Counted from the first letter of the stretch, positions 1-10,345 are shown. The stretch: DNA of 64,000 bases from Chaetomium olivaceum (GCA_039881045.1 JAYWVB010000050.1:1-64000), one strand, 5' to 3'. A program made the numbers and translations. The notes: generated by a model from the sequence alone, not told the origin.

Positions 1-2824
1 GGAGGCTGTCGGGGAAGGCCCCGTCCAGCCCGTACGTGCAGGCTCTCTGCCAGGGCCGATGCCCGCTCTGCCAGGCGAACGCCACGCCACTGTCAGCGTC
101 GCCCGTTCGATCATTGCAGCGGTCAAACGGATTCCTGATTTGCCGAACGTGCTTTTCAGTAACGGCAATGGAGAGCTGCCGATATACATGTGTGCCAAAC
201 GCTCGGCCGACGGTTGATTCGGTGAGCCGCTGTAGCGCCCCTGAAAGGACCTGTGTCTTCCACAGTCTGTCGGGTCTCTGCGGGGAGCAGAACAGCAACG
301 AAGAGTCGACGTTGATTCCGTAGCACCGCCGTTGCAGCATGTACGTGAACGGCCGGATATACACAAGGTACTGGTAGAGGAGGCGGCCGACCCCGTCCGG
401 CAGCACGCGGGCGACTTGGAACTCTTGGTTAGTAGCCGTACGAGACTTGGTATGCCTGGTTACGAGGAAGAAGGAGCCGTCGTAGACGTATATGCCCCGG
501 CTTGTCGAAGCGCCGTTGCAATGTTCGAGGCCCATCAGCTCCGTCGCCCGAGCAGCCTGCCCGCCGGTGAGGTGGATCAGTGCCATGAGCTCCACCAGCG
601 CTTGGTCGTGCAGCTCGATATAGCGACGGACGGCCTGCTGGTCCCATCCGTTCCTACCGATCAGACCATTCACGGGGGAGAGGCAGGCACGCTCCGACAA
701 GGCTAAGAAGGCATCGACCAGGTGGTTCGCCGGTTCGGTCACGAACGAGTAGCCTTTTCCCACATCCGACATCTTGTCCCGGAGGGCGTGGAGATCGACC
801 TGCGGCTGCAAGTCGTACATCAGGCGCCTCGTCGACGACGCGACGGACCGGAGCAAGTCGTGCGAGAGAGCCCGAAACTGCTGCATCGAGATACGGCCCT
901 CGTCCCACGACAAGACCTGGTCGTCCTCGCTCCACCGGACACGGAAGGTGGGTCCATCCGACCGTGCTAACCTGCGGCCATAGGTCCGAAGACTGAGCAG
1001 CTCGCCTACGGGGGCCTGGGAACCCAGGCAGAATGCTGGCACCCGGACTTTATTCAGGCGCTCGACCTGATTCCGGTGCGGCCGGGCTGCTATCCGGATG
1101 TGGTGGTGGGGAAAGCGCGGGAGAACGGTCTCTAAAAGAAGGAGGCGCGCGCAATAGATCAGGGCGGAAAGCTTGGATGTGTACCGCGAGGGTCTCTCGA
1201 ACGAAGACCCGTCTGCGCCGAGGCCCGCGACGCCGCTGAAGTAGACGAGGAGGGTAGAGCGTGCTTGGCCGCCACGGAATGGCTCGGTCAGTAGAAGCCT
1301 AGCGAGCTGGAGCAGGGCGTCCTGGTAGTACGGATCGGATCCAGCGTCATCCCCATCTTCTGAGCTAGACTCGGTATCCTCGCTATCTCCGTCGTCTACG
1401 CTAGAGTCGTCCTGGCTGGTCGTGTCGCCCTCGCCCTCGTCATCGTCATTGAATGCGCTTACGTCGTCGTGGTCAGCAGCAGCTCGCCTCGTCTGCCGCG
1501 TGCAAGATGGCCATGAGAAAGCGGTAGTGTCCACGGTCTCTGTCTCAGAATCGTGGGCATCGTCGTAGCACTCATCCTCGCTCCCGCCGCCGGACCCCGG
1601 CGCGCTCGGCTGGGCTGCTCCTCTAGTTGCGCGGTCCACGCGCCGCTGACCCTGGGTTCGTGGTTCGCCGAGCGCGGACCAAGCCGCTTGCAAGGCGTCA
1701 CGCTGGGCCTGCGTCAACGACCTCCGGCATAGAGAAGCGCGGGTAGCCTCCGGCAGGCGCCAGAGCCGGAACGAGAAGCATAAGAACCTGAGAAAGAGCC
1801 TCCAGTAGGATTGGGCGGTGGACTGGCGGCCCACGAGGTCAAAGGGGGCCTTGTGCGGACGCACCGGGTCGGTGCTCCGAAGCCACAGCCGGATCGAAAC
1901 GTCTGTGTGCCGCGCCGTGTCCTCGCAGCGGCTCTGAAGCCCGCGCAACGCCGACGCAACGCGGCCTAACCGATCTTCGTCCTCGCGGGCGCTCCAAATC
2001 GTTGTTTCGTCTCCAGGCGCGCTAAGTCGCAGGCCGTCCCCTTCTTGGCACGGCGGCAGGGCGAGCCTGACGAGAACGTCGCGGCTCGCCCCGTGGAAGG
2101 TCTCTAACCAGCCAGTCCGCCGCATCCAGTTCGTCTGTAGGGCTAGATCAGGTGGGCTCGTGCCGTCTGTCTGGCGAGCGGCAGCCGAACGGCCGTCCAA
2201 GTGCTCCCGCTCGGCTTGGTGCAGCGCGTCAAGGGCGGCCCTCTGCTCGGCCGTGGCCTGGTTCCGCAACCGGGAGGAAGCGTCTTCTGGTCGCTCGGCC
2301 GGGGATGGGGCCTGCGTGGCAATCCAGTACCCGCGGGCGCCGTTCTGGGTCCAGCTCTGCAGGGCAACGTCCTCGAAGACCTCGTCGCGCAGCCAGCCCC
2401 TATGCCCCTGGGTGCGGCGGCGATTGTGGGCTTTCGCTAGGTGCCGCGTGATGAGGTCGACGCTGGTCGTCCGGTAGGCGCAGTGCCGGCAGGCGACGCC
2501 GGTACGAATGGCCAGCTGCGGATGGGCCGGCGACCAATCGGGGCGGAGAGGTAGGGTGTTGGGATTCGGAAGACGTAGGGCGCGAACCAAGGGCTGGAGG
2601 CCGTCGCGGGGGCGCTTTGGGATGGCATGCTTGTCTGCGAGATGCCGCGTCACGCAGTCGCCATTAGGCTGCAAGGCGTAGCCGCACGGGCGGCATAGCA
2701 ACGCGGGCTCGGGCACATTTAAGACCAAACCGAGTGCGGCAAGGCGCCGGTTGCGCTCCTCCTCTTGTAGAGTAGACCAGTGGGGCTGGAGTGGCGGTAA
2801 GGACTTCTCTAGATTTCCCGTCAT
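1..2824 (-). CDS. OrsD-type zinc finger / tyrosine-recombinase-like protein, copy A (3' end outside window)
   Basis: The minus strand is open without a stop for 941 codons from an ATG at 2824 to the window edge, so the C terminus is missing. Order of parts: two C2H2-like fingers (CRPCGYAL..H..KH and CRHCAYRT..H..H, residues about 40-145), a segment beginning NWMRRTGW, a long acidic Asp/Glu/Ser linker, a conserved block around TLLVYFSG, then a tyrosine-recombinase-like core. Core landmarks are Arg in GGQAARATEL, basic YVTRHTKSR, YRQLSIAVTEKH, then His922 and Tyr931 in AWQSGHRP...TYGLDG. The layout matches fungal DUF3505/OrsD proteins, whose biochemical role is unknown. The recombinase assignment rests on motif order and is an inference: the usual HxxR box is not clear. 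This is the only array copy that keeps the middle segment in an unbroken frame. Confidence 0.75.
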   Translation of the reverse strand, partial: MTGNLEKSLPPLQPHWSTLQEEERNRRLAALGLVLNVPEPALLCRPCGYALQPNGDCVTRHLADKHAIPKRPRDGLQPLVRALRLPNPNTLPLRPDWSPAHPQLAIRTGVACRHCAYRTTSVDLITRHLAKAHNRRRTQGHRGWLRDEVFEDVALQSWTQNGARGYWIATQAPSPAERPEDASSRLRNQATAEQRAALDALHQAEREHLDGRSAAARQTDGTSPPDLALQTNWMRRTGWLETFHGASRDVLVRLALPPCQEGDGLRLSAPGDETTIWSAREDEDRLGRVASALRGLQSRCEDTARHTDVSIRLWLRSTDPVRPHKAPFDLVGRQSTAQSYWRLFLRFLCFSFRLWRLPEATRASLCRRSLTQAQRDALQAAWSALGEPRTQGQRRVDRATRGAAQPSAPGSGGGSEDECYDDAHDSETETVDTTAFSWPSCTRQTRRAAADHDDVSAFNDDDEGEGDTTSQDDSSVDDGDSEDTESSSEDGDDAGSDPYYQDALLQLARLLLTEPFRGGQARSTLLVYFSGVAGLGADGSSFERPSRYTSKLSALIYCARLLLLETVLPRFPHHHIRIAARPHRNQVERLNKVRVPAFCLGSQAPVGELLSLRTYGRRLARSDGPTFRVRWSEDDQVLSWDEGRISMQQFRALSHDLLRSVASSTRRLMYDLQPQVDLHALRDKMSDVGKGYSFVTEPANHLVDAFLALSERACLSPVNGLIGRNGWDQQAVRRYIELHDQALVELMALIHLTGGQAARATELMGLEHCNGASTSRGIYVYDGSFFLVTRHTKSRTATNQEFQVARVLPDGVGRLLYQYLVYIRPFTYMLQRRCYGINVDSSLLFCSPQRPDRLWKTQVLSGALQRLTESTVGRAFGTHVYRQLSIAVTEKHVRQIRNPFDRCNDRTGDADSGVAFAWQSGHRPWQRACTYGLDGAFPDSL
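1752..1885. repeat. 134-bp tract identical to 8615-8748
   Basis: By eye, every base of this tract matches 8615-8748 in the frameshifted copy, while the sequence immediately left of the tract differs clearly and identity on the right falls to roughly 90 percent. It encodes the middle segment of the OrsD/recombinase-like protein around SYWRLFLRFLCFSFRLWRLP. A sharp identity island between diverged paralogues suggests recent gene conversion or a recent duplication patch. Confidence 0.75.
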
Positions 2825-3081
2825 ATTGGGATACTCGGCAGCAGCGATAATATGCCCTTGAGAGTAGAGAGAAGAGAGCGTGACGGATAGACAGATAGTA
2901 GAAAGTTTCTACGCAAATACCAATGCTGTACAGAGTGTACCAATCAATCATAAGAAGAAGAAGTAGGGAGTGGTCGGCAGGTTGCGGGCGCATATACATA
3001 GAGACGCTTCGGTTTCGAGGCTACGAGACCTGTATAACAGGCTCGGCTTATCCTATAGCAGCGAGGGCTACACTAGGCCAG

Positions 3082-5589
3082 CTAACGCCGTCGGCTTTCG
3101 GGTAGGCCATGCGCTCGCTCCCGCTCGACTTGGTGCAGACGGTCGAGGGCGGCCCTCTGCTCGGCTATAGGTCGGTCCCGGGAGGAACTGTTCCCTGGTC
3201 CTCGGTCCCAGGAGGAACTATTCCCTGGTCGCTCGGGCATGGATGGGTCTTGCGTAGCAATCCAATAGCCGCGGGCGCCGTTCTGGGTCCAGCTCTGCAG
3301 GATCACGCCCTGGAAGACCTCGTCGCGCAGCCAGCCCGCCCTTGTGCCCCTGTACCCCTGAGCGCCGCGGCGGCGGTTGTGGGTCTTGGCTAGGTGCCGC
3401 GTGATGAGCTCGACGCTACTCGTCCGGTAGCTGCAGTGCCGGCAGGCGACGCCCGTACGGGAGGCCAAGTGCGGGTGGGCCGGCGACCAGTCGGGGCGGA
3501 CAGGTAGTGTATTCGGGTCTGGGAGATCTCGGGAACGGATGAACGCGGTCAGACCGTCCCGCATCGCCTTCGGGATCCCGTGCTTGTCGGCGAGATGCCG
3601 CGTCACGCAGTCGCCATTGGGCTGCAAGGCGTAGCCACACGGGCGGCATATCACGGCGGGCTCGGGTTCATTGATGACCAAACCCAAGTGCGCAACAGGG
3701 TGGTCGAGCTCTTGCTGCTGCTGCTGCTGCTGAGGCCGGGACGTCACACCCGACGCCGCTTGGCGCTCCGCTAGCGGCGGCTTCGTCCCGTCAGAAGGGC
3801 CACGAGCGGCCGCGCAAGACGTGAGGGGCGGCAGTATACCCGGCGATCGGCTGGCGGCGGCGGTACCGTCCTCCCCCCTTTCAGAAGGAAGCCGAGCGCC
3901 CACGTCGGGCGTCGGACATGACAGTGCCTGGCGCTTGGCTGGCGGCGGGTTCGCGCCTTCAGGAGGAGCCCGCTTCATCCCGGGCGGCGGGAGTAGTCCC
4001 CCTGTCGACGAGGGGGGCACCGTCTTGCTTGGCTGGCGAAGGAACTCGTGCCACCGCGTCGACGCCCACTCGTACGCCCGCAGCAGCGACGGCTGCAACC
4101 GCCACGGGAATGCCCTGTCCAGCCCGTATGTGATCCCCCGCTCCAGCGGGCGGTGCGCGCTCTGCCAAGCGAACGCGACGTTCAGGTCCGCTCCAGCACT
4201 GAGGTCGTCGAACGCGTTGAACGGCGTGTGGATCTCCCTCACGTGTCTCTCGGCTATTCCCACCGACAGTTGGCGGTAGGACTGTATGGCCACGGCTTCC
4301 GGCCAGACCAGCCGAGTGGCCTTCTTAAGCACCAAACTCAGCCGAGACGCCGGCCAGGGTTTGGCGTCCCGACGGAACAACAGGCGCCGCTGCCGACCGG
4401 CGTAGTCTCTCTCTCGGTAGCCGAGCTGCTCTCGGCGCAGCAGCCCTTCGAACGGCCGGATGAAGACGAGGTAGAGTAATATGACCCGCCCCAGCCTCGC
4501 CGGGAGGAAGCGGACCACGTTGAACTCTCGGTTCGTGCGCCGCTTGGACTTGTGGTGGCGCGTGACGTAGACGACGGACCCGTTCCATAGGTAGACAGCC
4601 CGAGCCGTAGACGGGCCGTTCTCCCACTCCAGGCTCAGCAGCTCCCCCGACCGCGGGGCCTGGCCACAGGCCGTGTGGAGGCCGCCCAGCAGCATCTCCT
4701 CCAAGGCGACCGCCTTTTCCCGGTAGTCGGTAACGGCCGCCCAATTCCATTGCCCGCGTCTCGACAGCTTGGTCCGGCCGCCCGTGAGCGCCTCGGTCGC
4801 CAGGTCCAAGTAGGCCTCGCTCATGGCCGCGTTGGCTGGGTGTCGGAGAAAGGAGAATCCGGGTTCCGAGTTTGCCATATCGTCCCTCACGGAAGCCGCA
4901 TCCAGGTCGGGTTCCAGCCCGCACATCAAGCTCGCCGCCAGGTATTCGGACGCCGTGACGAAGTAGTCGGCCAGCTTCCGGAACTGCGCCATGGTCAGGT
5001 CGAAGCGATCTCCGAACGTCAGCGTCTCGCCGTCATCGCTCCAGCGCAGGTAGAAAGACGGCGGATCGGCCCGGGCCAGTACGATGCCATAGCTGCGCAG
5101 CGACCGCATCTCGTCTAGCGGGCTCTCGGACCCTACGACCATGTGCGTGAGGCGCACGGTCTGGAGTCGTTCTTGCTGGTTAACCCGCGGCCGCTGCCGT
5201 ATCCCGAGGAATCGATAGGACCGAAGCGGCAACACGGACTCGAGGAAGATCAACCGCTGGATGTAGATGAGCCCGGACAAGATGGGCGTGTAGTCTTTGG
5301 CAAGCCGGAAGCCTCGGCCGCCGACAGTGAAGCCGAGGATGCCGGAGAAGTAGACCAGGAGCGTTGATGCTGGCTCGCCGTCGACGTAGCGCTCAGTGCT
5401 GATCGCCACGCTCAGCCCGAACAGTAACTCCAGCAGCTCCTCGAGTGCGCTCTCCGCCGACGGGCCCCGGCCGCCCGATCGCCCGCCCCCGCGCGGCTCG
5501 TCGCTGCCTGGCGCGTTGTCGCATTCGTCGTCGTCCGACCGGCTCCTACCTGCGTCGTCATCCATGTCCGAGCCGTTTTCGGGACTCAT
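3082..5589 (-). CDS. Tyrosine-recombinase-like protein with C-terminal OrsD-type fingers, copy B (835 aa, complete)
   Basis: A single uninterrupted 835-codon frame. Order: acidic N terminus; TLLVYFSG block; recombinase-like core with Arg in PRSGELLSL, basic YVTRHHKSK, YRQLSVGIAERH, His479 and Tyr488 in AWQSAHRP...TYGLD; a Pro-rich linker with seven glutamines in a row; then two C2H2-like fingers (CRPCGYAL and CRHCSYRT, roughly residues 645-750) and a conserved WTQNGARGYWIATQ block. The finger module lies after the core here but before it in copy A, and the NWMRRTGW segment is absent. His-to-Tyr spacing is nine residues in both copies. Function is unknown; a DNA-binding, possibly DNA-rearranging protein is an inference. 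In-frame acidic codons continue upstream of the ATG (5592-5690), so the true start may be further upstream. Confidence 0.75.
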   Translation of the reverse strand: MSPENGSDMDDDAGRSRSDDDECDNAPGSDEPRGGGRSGGRGPSAESALEELLELLFGLSVAISTERYVDGEPASTLLVYFSGILGFTVGGRGFRLAKDYTPILSGLIYIQRLIFLESVLPLRSYRFLGIRQRPRVNQQERLQTVRLTHMVVGSESPLDEMRSLRSYGIVLARADPPSFYLRWSDDGETLTFGDRFDLTMAQFRKLADYFVTASEYLAASLMCGLEPDLDAASVRDDMANSEPGFSFLRHPANAAMSEAYLDLATEALTGGRTKLSRRGQWNWAAVTDYREKAVALEEMLLGGLHTACGQAPRSGELLSLEWENGPSTARAVYLWNGSVVYVTRHHKSKRRTNREFNVVRFLPARLGRVILLYLVFIRPFEGLLRREQLGYRERDYAGRQRRLLFRRDAKPWPASRLSLVLKKATRLVWPEAVAIQSYRQLSVGIAERHVREIHTPFNAFDDLSAGADLNVAFAWQSAHRPLERGITYGLDRAFPWRLQPSLLRAYEWASTRWHEFLRQPSKTVPPSSTGGLLPPPGMKRAPPEGANPPPAKRQALSCPTPDVGARLPSERGEDGTAAASRSPGILPPLTSCAAARGPSDGTKPPLAERQAASGVTSRPQQQQQQQELDHPVAHLGLVINEPEPAVICRPCGYALQPNGDCVTRHLADKHGIPKAMRDGLTAFIRSRDLPDPNTLPVRPDWSPAHPHLASRTGVACRHCSYRTSSVELITRHLAKTHNRRRGAQGYRGTRAGWLRDEVFQGVILQSWTQNGARGYWIATQDPSMPERPGNSSSWDRGPGNSSSRDRPIAEQRAALDRLHQVERERAHGLPESRRR

Positions 5590-5591
5590 AT

Positions 5592-5690
5592 CGCCTTCGA
5601 GGTCCGAGTCGTCTTCGAGGTCCGAGTCGTCTTCGAGGTCCGAGTCGTCTTCGAGGTCCGATTCCTCCTCGAGGCCGAGTCGTCTTCACT
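5592..5690 (-). repeat. 18-bp tandem repeat coding for an acidic EDDSDL run
   Basis: About five head-to-tail copies of an 18-bp unit, the later ones degenerate, lie immediately upstream of the chosen start of the 3082-5589 gene and in its frame. On the minus strand they read EDDSDL. A one-base loss in the distal unit (TCGGCC where TCGGACC is expected) shifts the frame. The run probably belongs to the acidic N terminus of the gene and has expanded by slippage. Confidence 0.65.
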
Positions 5691-5711
5691 GGCGATAATT
5701 CCCCTTCATTA

Positions 5712-6239
5712 CTAATAATGATGGCCTATGGATGATTTATTTTCGGCAAACCTCGAACCAGCCGCTGGCGGCCCGTGAAGGGAAAAAACGCTGGCACGGC
5801 ACGCCCTCAATCCACGGGAGCTCCTCGTACTGCGGGGCGGCGGCGGTGGCGGTGGGCCGGCCGGCCGCCTGCCGCCCCTCCGCGGGTTCTGCCAGCCGTG
5901 CAACTTCCGTGCATGTTCCTGGATGCTCTTAATGTGGCGGACGACATACGGGCATGCACGGCACTTGAACCCGTCCGGCCGCGGAGGGTCGATGAACGGG
6001 ATCGGCTCGGACGTCGGCGGAGGGAATTCGAATCCGGCCAAGTCAGCCTGCGTCCGGAGGATGTCGGGTATCTCCCGTGCTGCACGGTTGATGGCGTGTC
6101 GCTCGGCGGCGGGCACTTCGAGGTGTCGAGTCCGTAAGTGGGCTGCCACCTCGTTGGCCACGCAGGCGAACCGGCAGCGCCTGCATATCACGATTCGGTG
6201 CTGCGGCAGGTGGACGAACAGCCCCGTCGTATCAACCAC
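5712..6239 (-). pseudogene. OrsD (DUF3505) zinc-finger module, isolated
   Basis: This is the most canonical OrsD-type module in the window: CRRCRFACVAN...HLRTRH, then PIPFIDPP and DGFKCRACPYVVRH...EHARKLHGW. After the HGW block the frame is lost in a C-rich run near 5845; another frame continues with PWIEGVPCQRFFPSR and WFEVCRK and stops, which is the expected family ending. The codon at 6239 is GTG and no ATG is visible upstream in frame, so the 5' end is uncertain. It sits between the recombinase-like ends of two neighbouring copies, as if it were a displaced finger cassette. Confidence 0.6.
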
Positions 6240-6310
6240 GTTCCAGTCCCGTATGATTGCTGTTCTCGTTCCAACCGGCGGTGTTTTTCCCCGGGGCGTC
6301 GAGCGAGATC

Positions 6311-8188
6311 CTATAGATTGTCGCGCTGGCTGTGGCTCTCGTCATTGGAGACTGTACAATCATCTCGGAAAAGCGTCGCTGTTACCGCCGGAGATTGTCC
6401 TCCGTCCTCTAAACGCGGCTTTTTTGGCCGTCCATAGACAGCAAGTGTATCGGGTCCCCTCTTGGCTGGTTGGCCCCCCGTAGAATGTGAGCTGGCAGCT
6501 GGTTGTTTAGAGCTGTTCGAGGCTGTGCAGTTTGACCGAGTGGCGTGGACGATGCCGGCTCGCGGAAGTCGAGGTCTTCGGGCTGGGGAATAGCTCGAGG
6601 CTGGCCTGTTTCGGGTAGGGACGTCGGTTTTGGCTGCTCGAGCCGTAGAAATCGATGCCATTCCGAGGAAACCCATCGGTAGATTCGTAGGAGAGCGGGT
6701 TGGAGGCTGTCGGGGAACGCCCCGTCCAGCCCGTACGTGGAGGCTCTTTGCATGGGCGATGCCCACTCTGCCAGGCAAACGCCAGGCTGATGTCCGCATT
6801 CGCTGCTCGATCGTCGAAGCGGTTGAACGGGTTTTTGATCTGCCGAACATGCTTTTCCGTGACAGCAATAGAGACCTGCCGATACACTTGTGTACCAAAC
6901 GCTTGCCCGACGGTCGATTTGGTGAGCCGCTGCAGCGCTCTGGAGAGGACCGCTGTCGTCCACAACCGGTCGGGTCTCTGCGGGGAGCAGAACAGCAACG
7001 AAGAGACAGTATCCATTCCGTAGCAACGCCGCTGAAGCAGATATGTGAACGGCTGAATATACACAAGATACTGGTAGAGAATACGGCCAACCGCATCCGG
7101 CAGCACGCGGGCAACCTGGAACTCGTTGTTGGTGGTGGTACGGGCCTTCACGTGCCTAGTGACGAGAACGAAGGATCCGTCATAGACGTATACGCCCCGA
7201 CTAGTCGAGGCTCCATTGCAGTGTTCGATGGACAACAGCTCCGTTCCCCGAGACGCCTGCCCGCCAGTGAGGTGGACTAGGGCCAAAAGGTCCACCAGCA
7301 TCTGGTCATGCAGGGCCATGTAGCGACGGACGGCCTGTGGGTCCCAGCCGTTCTTCCTCATAAGCCCATCCAACGGGGACAGACAGGCACGCTCAGACAG
7401 TGCTAAGAAGGCGTCTTGCAGGTGATTCTCCGGTTCGGCGACAAATGAGTAACCTTTGGCGAAGATAGACATCTTGTCCCGGACGGTATGGAGATCGAAC
7501 TGTGGCTCCAAGTCGTACATCAGGCGGCGTGTCGATGACGTGACGGATTGGAGCAGATCATGCGAGAGATCTAGAAACTGCGGCATCGAAATACGGCCTT
7601 CGTCCCACGATAAGACCTGGCCGTCATCGCTCCATCGAAAACGGAAGACGGGCCCATCCGTCCGCGCTAGCTTGCGGCCATAGCCTCGAAGACTGAGCAG
7701 CTCGCCGACGGGGGCCTGGGAACCTATGCAGAATGCTTTCCGTCGAACCTTATTCAGGCGCTCGACTTGATGCCGGTGTGGTCGGGCCGATATTCGAACA
7801 TAATCGTGGGAGACCTTGGAAGGACTGTCTCCAGGAGGACAAGGCGGGCGCAATATATCAAGGCAGAGAGCTTTGGTGTGTACTGCGAGGGTCTCCTATA
7901 TGTAGATCCATCTGCGCTGAGCCCTATGACGCCGCTGAAGTAGACGAGCAGGGTAGAAGAAGCTTGGCCGCCTCGAAATGGCTCGGTCACTAAGAACCCA
8001 GCGAGCTGCAGCAAGATGTCTTGGTGGTATGGATCCGACGCGGTATCAGACTCGTCCTCCGTGCTAGACGCTGCATCCTCGCTCTCTCCAGAGTCCGAGC
8101 CAAAGTCAGCCTGGTCGGTTGCGTCATCCTCGTCGTGGGGTCCTCCCAGGTAGTGGTGGTAGTGGTGGTGGTGGTGGTGGTGGTGGTG

Positions 8189-8241
<53 letters not shown>

Positions 8242-9679
8242 AGTCGTCGTCGTCGTCGTGTCGTAGTCGTCGTCGTCGTCGTCGTCGTAGTCGTCGTCGT
8301 CGTCGTCGTCGTAGTCGTCATCATCGGGAATGGGACCTCGACTAACGTAACGCGAAGAAGAAAACCGCGGGGAGACTCGAGTGTCCTCTGTCTCGGTCTC
8401 AGTAACCAGATCGTCAGTATCACCGCGGCTGTCGTCGTCGCTCCAACTACCAGACTGCGCCGCGTCCAACTCGTCCACTGCCGGGCTTATGTGTTCGGCG
8501 CCCCGTTCATCTCGCGTTCGGTTGCCCCGCCCGAGCGCGGCCCAAGCCGCTCGCAAGGCCATATGCTGAGTCTCTGTCAACGATCTTCGGCATAGAGAGG
8601 CTCGGGCGCTCTGTGGCAGGCGCCAGAGCCGGAACGAGAAGCATAAGAACCTGAGAAAGAGCCTCCAGTAGGATTGGGCGGTGGACTGGCGGCCCACGAG
8701 GTCAAAGGGGGCCTTGTGCGGACGCACCGGGTCGGTGCTCCGAAGCCAAAACCGGATCGACGCGTCTGTGTGCCGCGCCGTGTCCTCGCAGCGGGCCTGA
8801 AGCGCGCGCAACGCTAAGGCGATCCGTTTCAACCGCTCTTCGTCCTCGGGGGGGCTCCATATCCGTACCTTGCTCCCGGGCGCAGTGAGGCTCAGGCCGT
8901 CGTCTTCTAGGCACGGCGGTAGGGCGAGCTTGACGAGAACATCGCGGCTCGCTCCGTCGAAGGTCTTCAGCCAACCAGTCCGCCGCATCCAATTGGTGTA
9001 AAGGGCCAGATCGGGGGTGCTAGCACCGTCTGTCTGCTGCTGGACAGCAGCCGAGCAGGCAGCCAGGCGGCCCCGCTCGGCCTGATGCAGCTGGTCAAGC
9101 GCGACCCTCTGCTCGGTGGTAGCTTGGTCCCGCAGCCAGGAAGAAGGGTCCTCTGGTTGCTCAGGAGCGGGCGAGTCCTGCGTAGCAATCCAATACCCGC
9201 GAGCGCCGTTCTGGGTCCAGCTCTGTAGGACGATGTCTTGGGAAGATCTCGTCGCGCAGCCAGCCCCTTCGGCTCTGGGAGCGGCGGCGGTTGTGGGCTT
9301 TGGCCAGGTGCCGTATCATAAGATCGAGACTAGTCGTCCGATACTTGCAGTGCCGGCAGGCGACGCCGGTACGGGAAGCAAGGTGCGGGTGGGCCGGAGA
9401 CCAATCGGGGCGGAGAGGTAGTGTGTTCGGATCCGGGAGACCTAGGTAGCGGATGAATGCGGACAGACCATTCCGCAGTGGCCTCGGGATACCATGCTTG
9501 TCGGCGAGATGCCGTGTCACGCATTCGCCGCTGGGCTGCAAGGCATAGCCGCACGGGCGGCAGATAACGGCGGGCTCGGTCGCATTGATAACCAAGCCAA
9601 AATTGGCAAGATGACGGTCCAGCTCCTGCTGAGGCCAGTGGCACCGGGGCGGCGGCAACGACGTCGCTGGGTCGCCCAT
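6311..9679 (-). pseudogene. OrsD-type finger / tyrosine-recombinase-like protein, copy C, frameshifted
   Basis: Colinear with copy A: fingers (9600-9290), NWMRRTGW segment (about 9000), acidic linker (8500-8050), YFSG block (about 7950) and recombinase-like core (7700-6600) ending at AWQSGHRP and STYGLDG. It is broken at four or more points: an extra C near 9240, a shift inside the GTC/GAC microsatellite near 8260, a shift near 7800, and a lost base near 6748 between the His and Tyr motifs. No in-frame nonsense codons are evident apart from those caused by the shifts, and base composition is like copy A, so there is no sign of RIP. The breaks could be real decay or consensus errors. Confidence 0.7.
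8153..8326. repeat. GTG/GTC trinucleotide microsatellite (about 170 bp)
   Basis: Nearly pure GTG then GTC triplets with a few GTA interruptions. On the minus strand the same DNA reads as poly-Asp (GAC), the acidic linker of copy C, and shifts to poly-Thr (ACG/ACC) after an irregular GTGTCGTAG near 8260. Open frames on both strands through this tract, such as poly-Val or poly-Arg, are repeat artefacts. Confidence 0.9.
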
Positions 9680-9706
9680 CCTATTGAAACAGAAAAAGCG
9701 GCCCAC

Positions 9707-10345
9707 AAATCACCGGGTCAATGGCTCGACACGTCCAAAACAAAAAGAAAAAGAAGAAAAGAATAGCTTCTCTGCTACTTTACTAGGTTACACTGCCAAA
9801 CTTTCCTCTGTAACTAGACCAGCCCGAGATGCGCCGAAGGTGTGGAGATGGAGACCAGCACGTTTTGTTTTGCACAAGTACCGGAACCGAATAGGGAGGC
9901 GTGGGAACGTAGGTACGCGTAGGTACGCTTGGTTCAGGGGATGCCAAGAAGGGCCCCACTAAAAGCTGGTGACGGAACGCGTCGAGGTCCTCAAGAGAAG
10001 GGGAACGCGTCGCGAGAGAAGGCAGGGATACCCTTGTATCGCATGCACACCGGGGTAAGGATACTAGCGGGGCGGTGGGGCGTGGTAGCGAGGCGTAGCG
10101 AGGCTAGCGACCAATGGGATGGGAGGGATGCTACAAGGATGCAGGAAACAGCACGCAGTCCTGGGGACTATCATAGTGGAGTAGGAGTAGTAGGAGTAGT
10201 GGAGGAGTAGTCATTGCCGCCTACAGTTGGAGGGGTATTGGTGCCCTGATGTTTTTCTATCATACGCGACACCACACAAAAGTCGACATCTCTCTTCTTC
10301 CCCCCTTGTGGCGCTTCCCACATTGACACATGCCAGCATTCCTTC
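9707..10345. other. Intergenic, no gene recognised
   Basis: Between copy C and the 50-bp duplication I see only short frames with no recognisable motif. A short GTAGGA/GGAGTA repeat lies near 10180-10210. Confidence 0.5.

Noticed and set aside
8153..8326. CRISPR-like regular repeat
   Set aside because: It is a trinucleotide microsatellite without spacers in a eukaryotic context.
8021..8595. Long plus-strand open frames rich in Val, Arg or Gly
   Set aside because: They are translations of the GTG/GTC microsatellite and have no codon or motif support outside it.
1..9706. Starship element (DUF3435 captain)
   Set aside because: The recombinase-like cores differ from captain proteins, carry OrsD fingers, and no cargo boundary or captain at an element end is seen.
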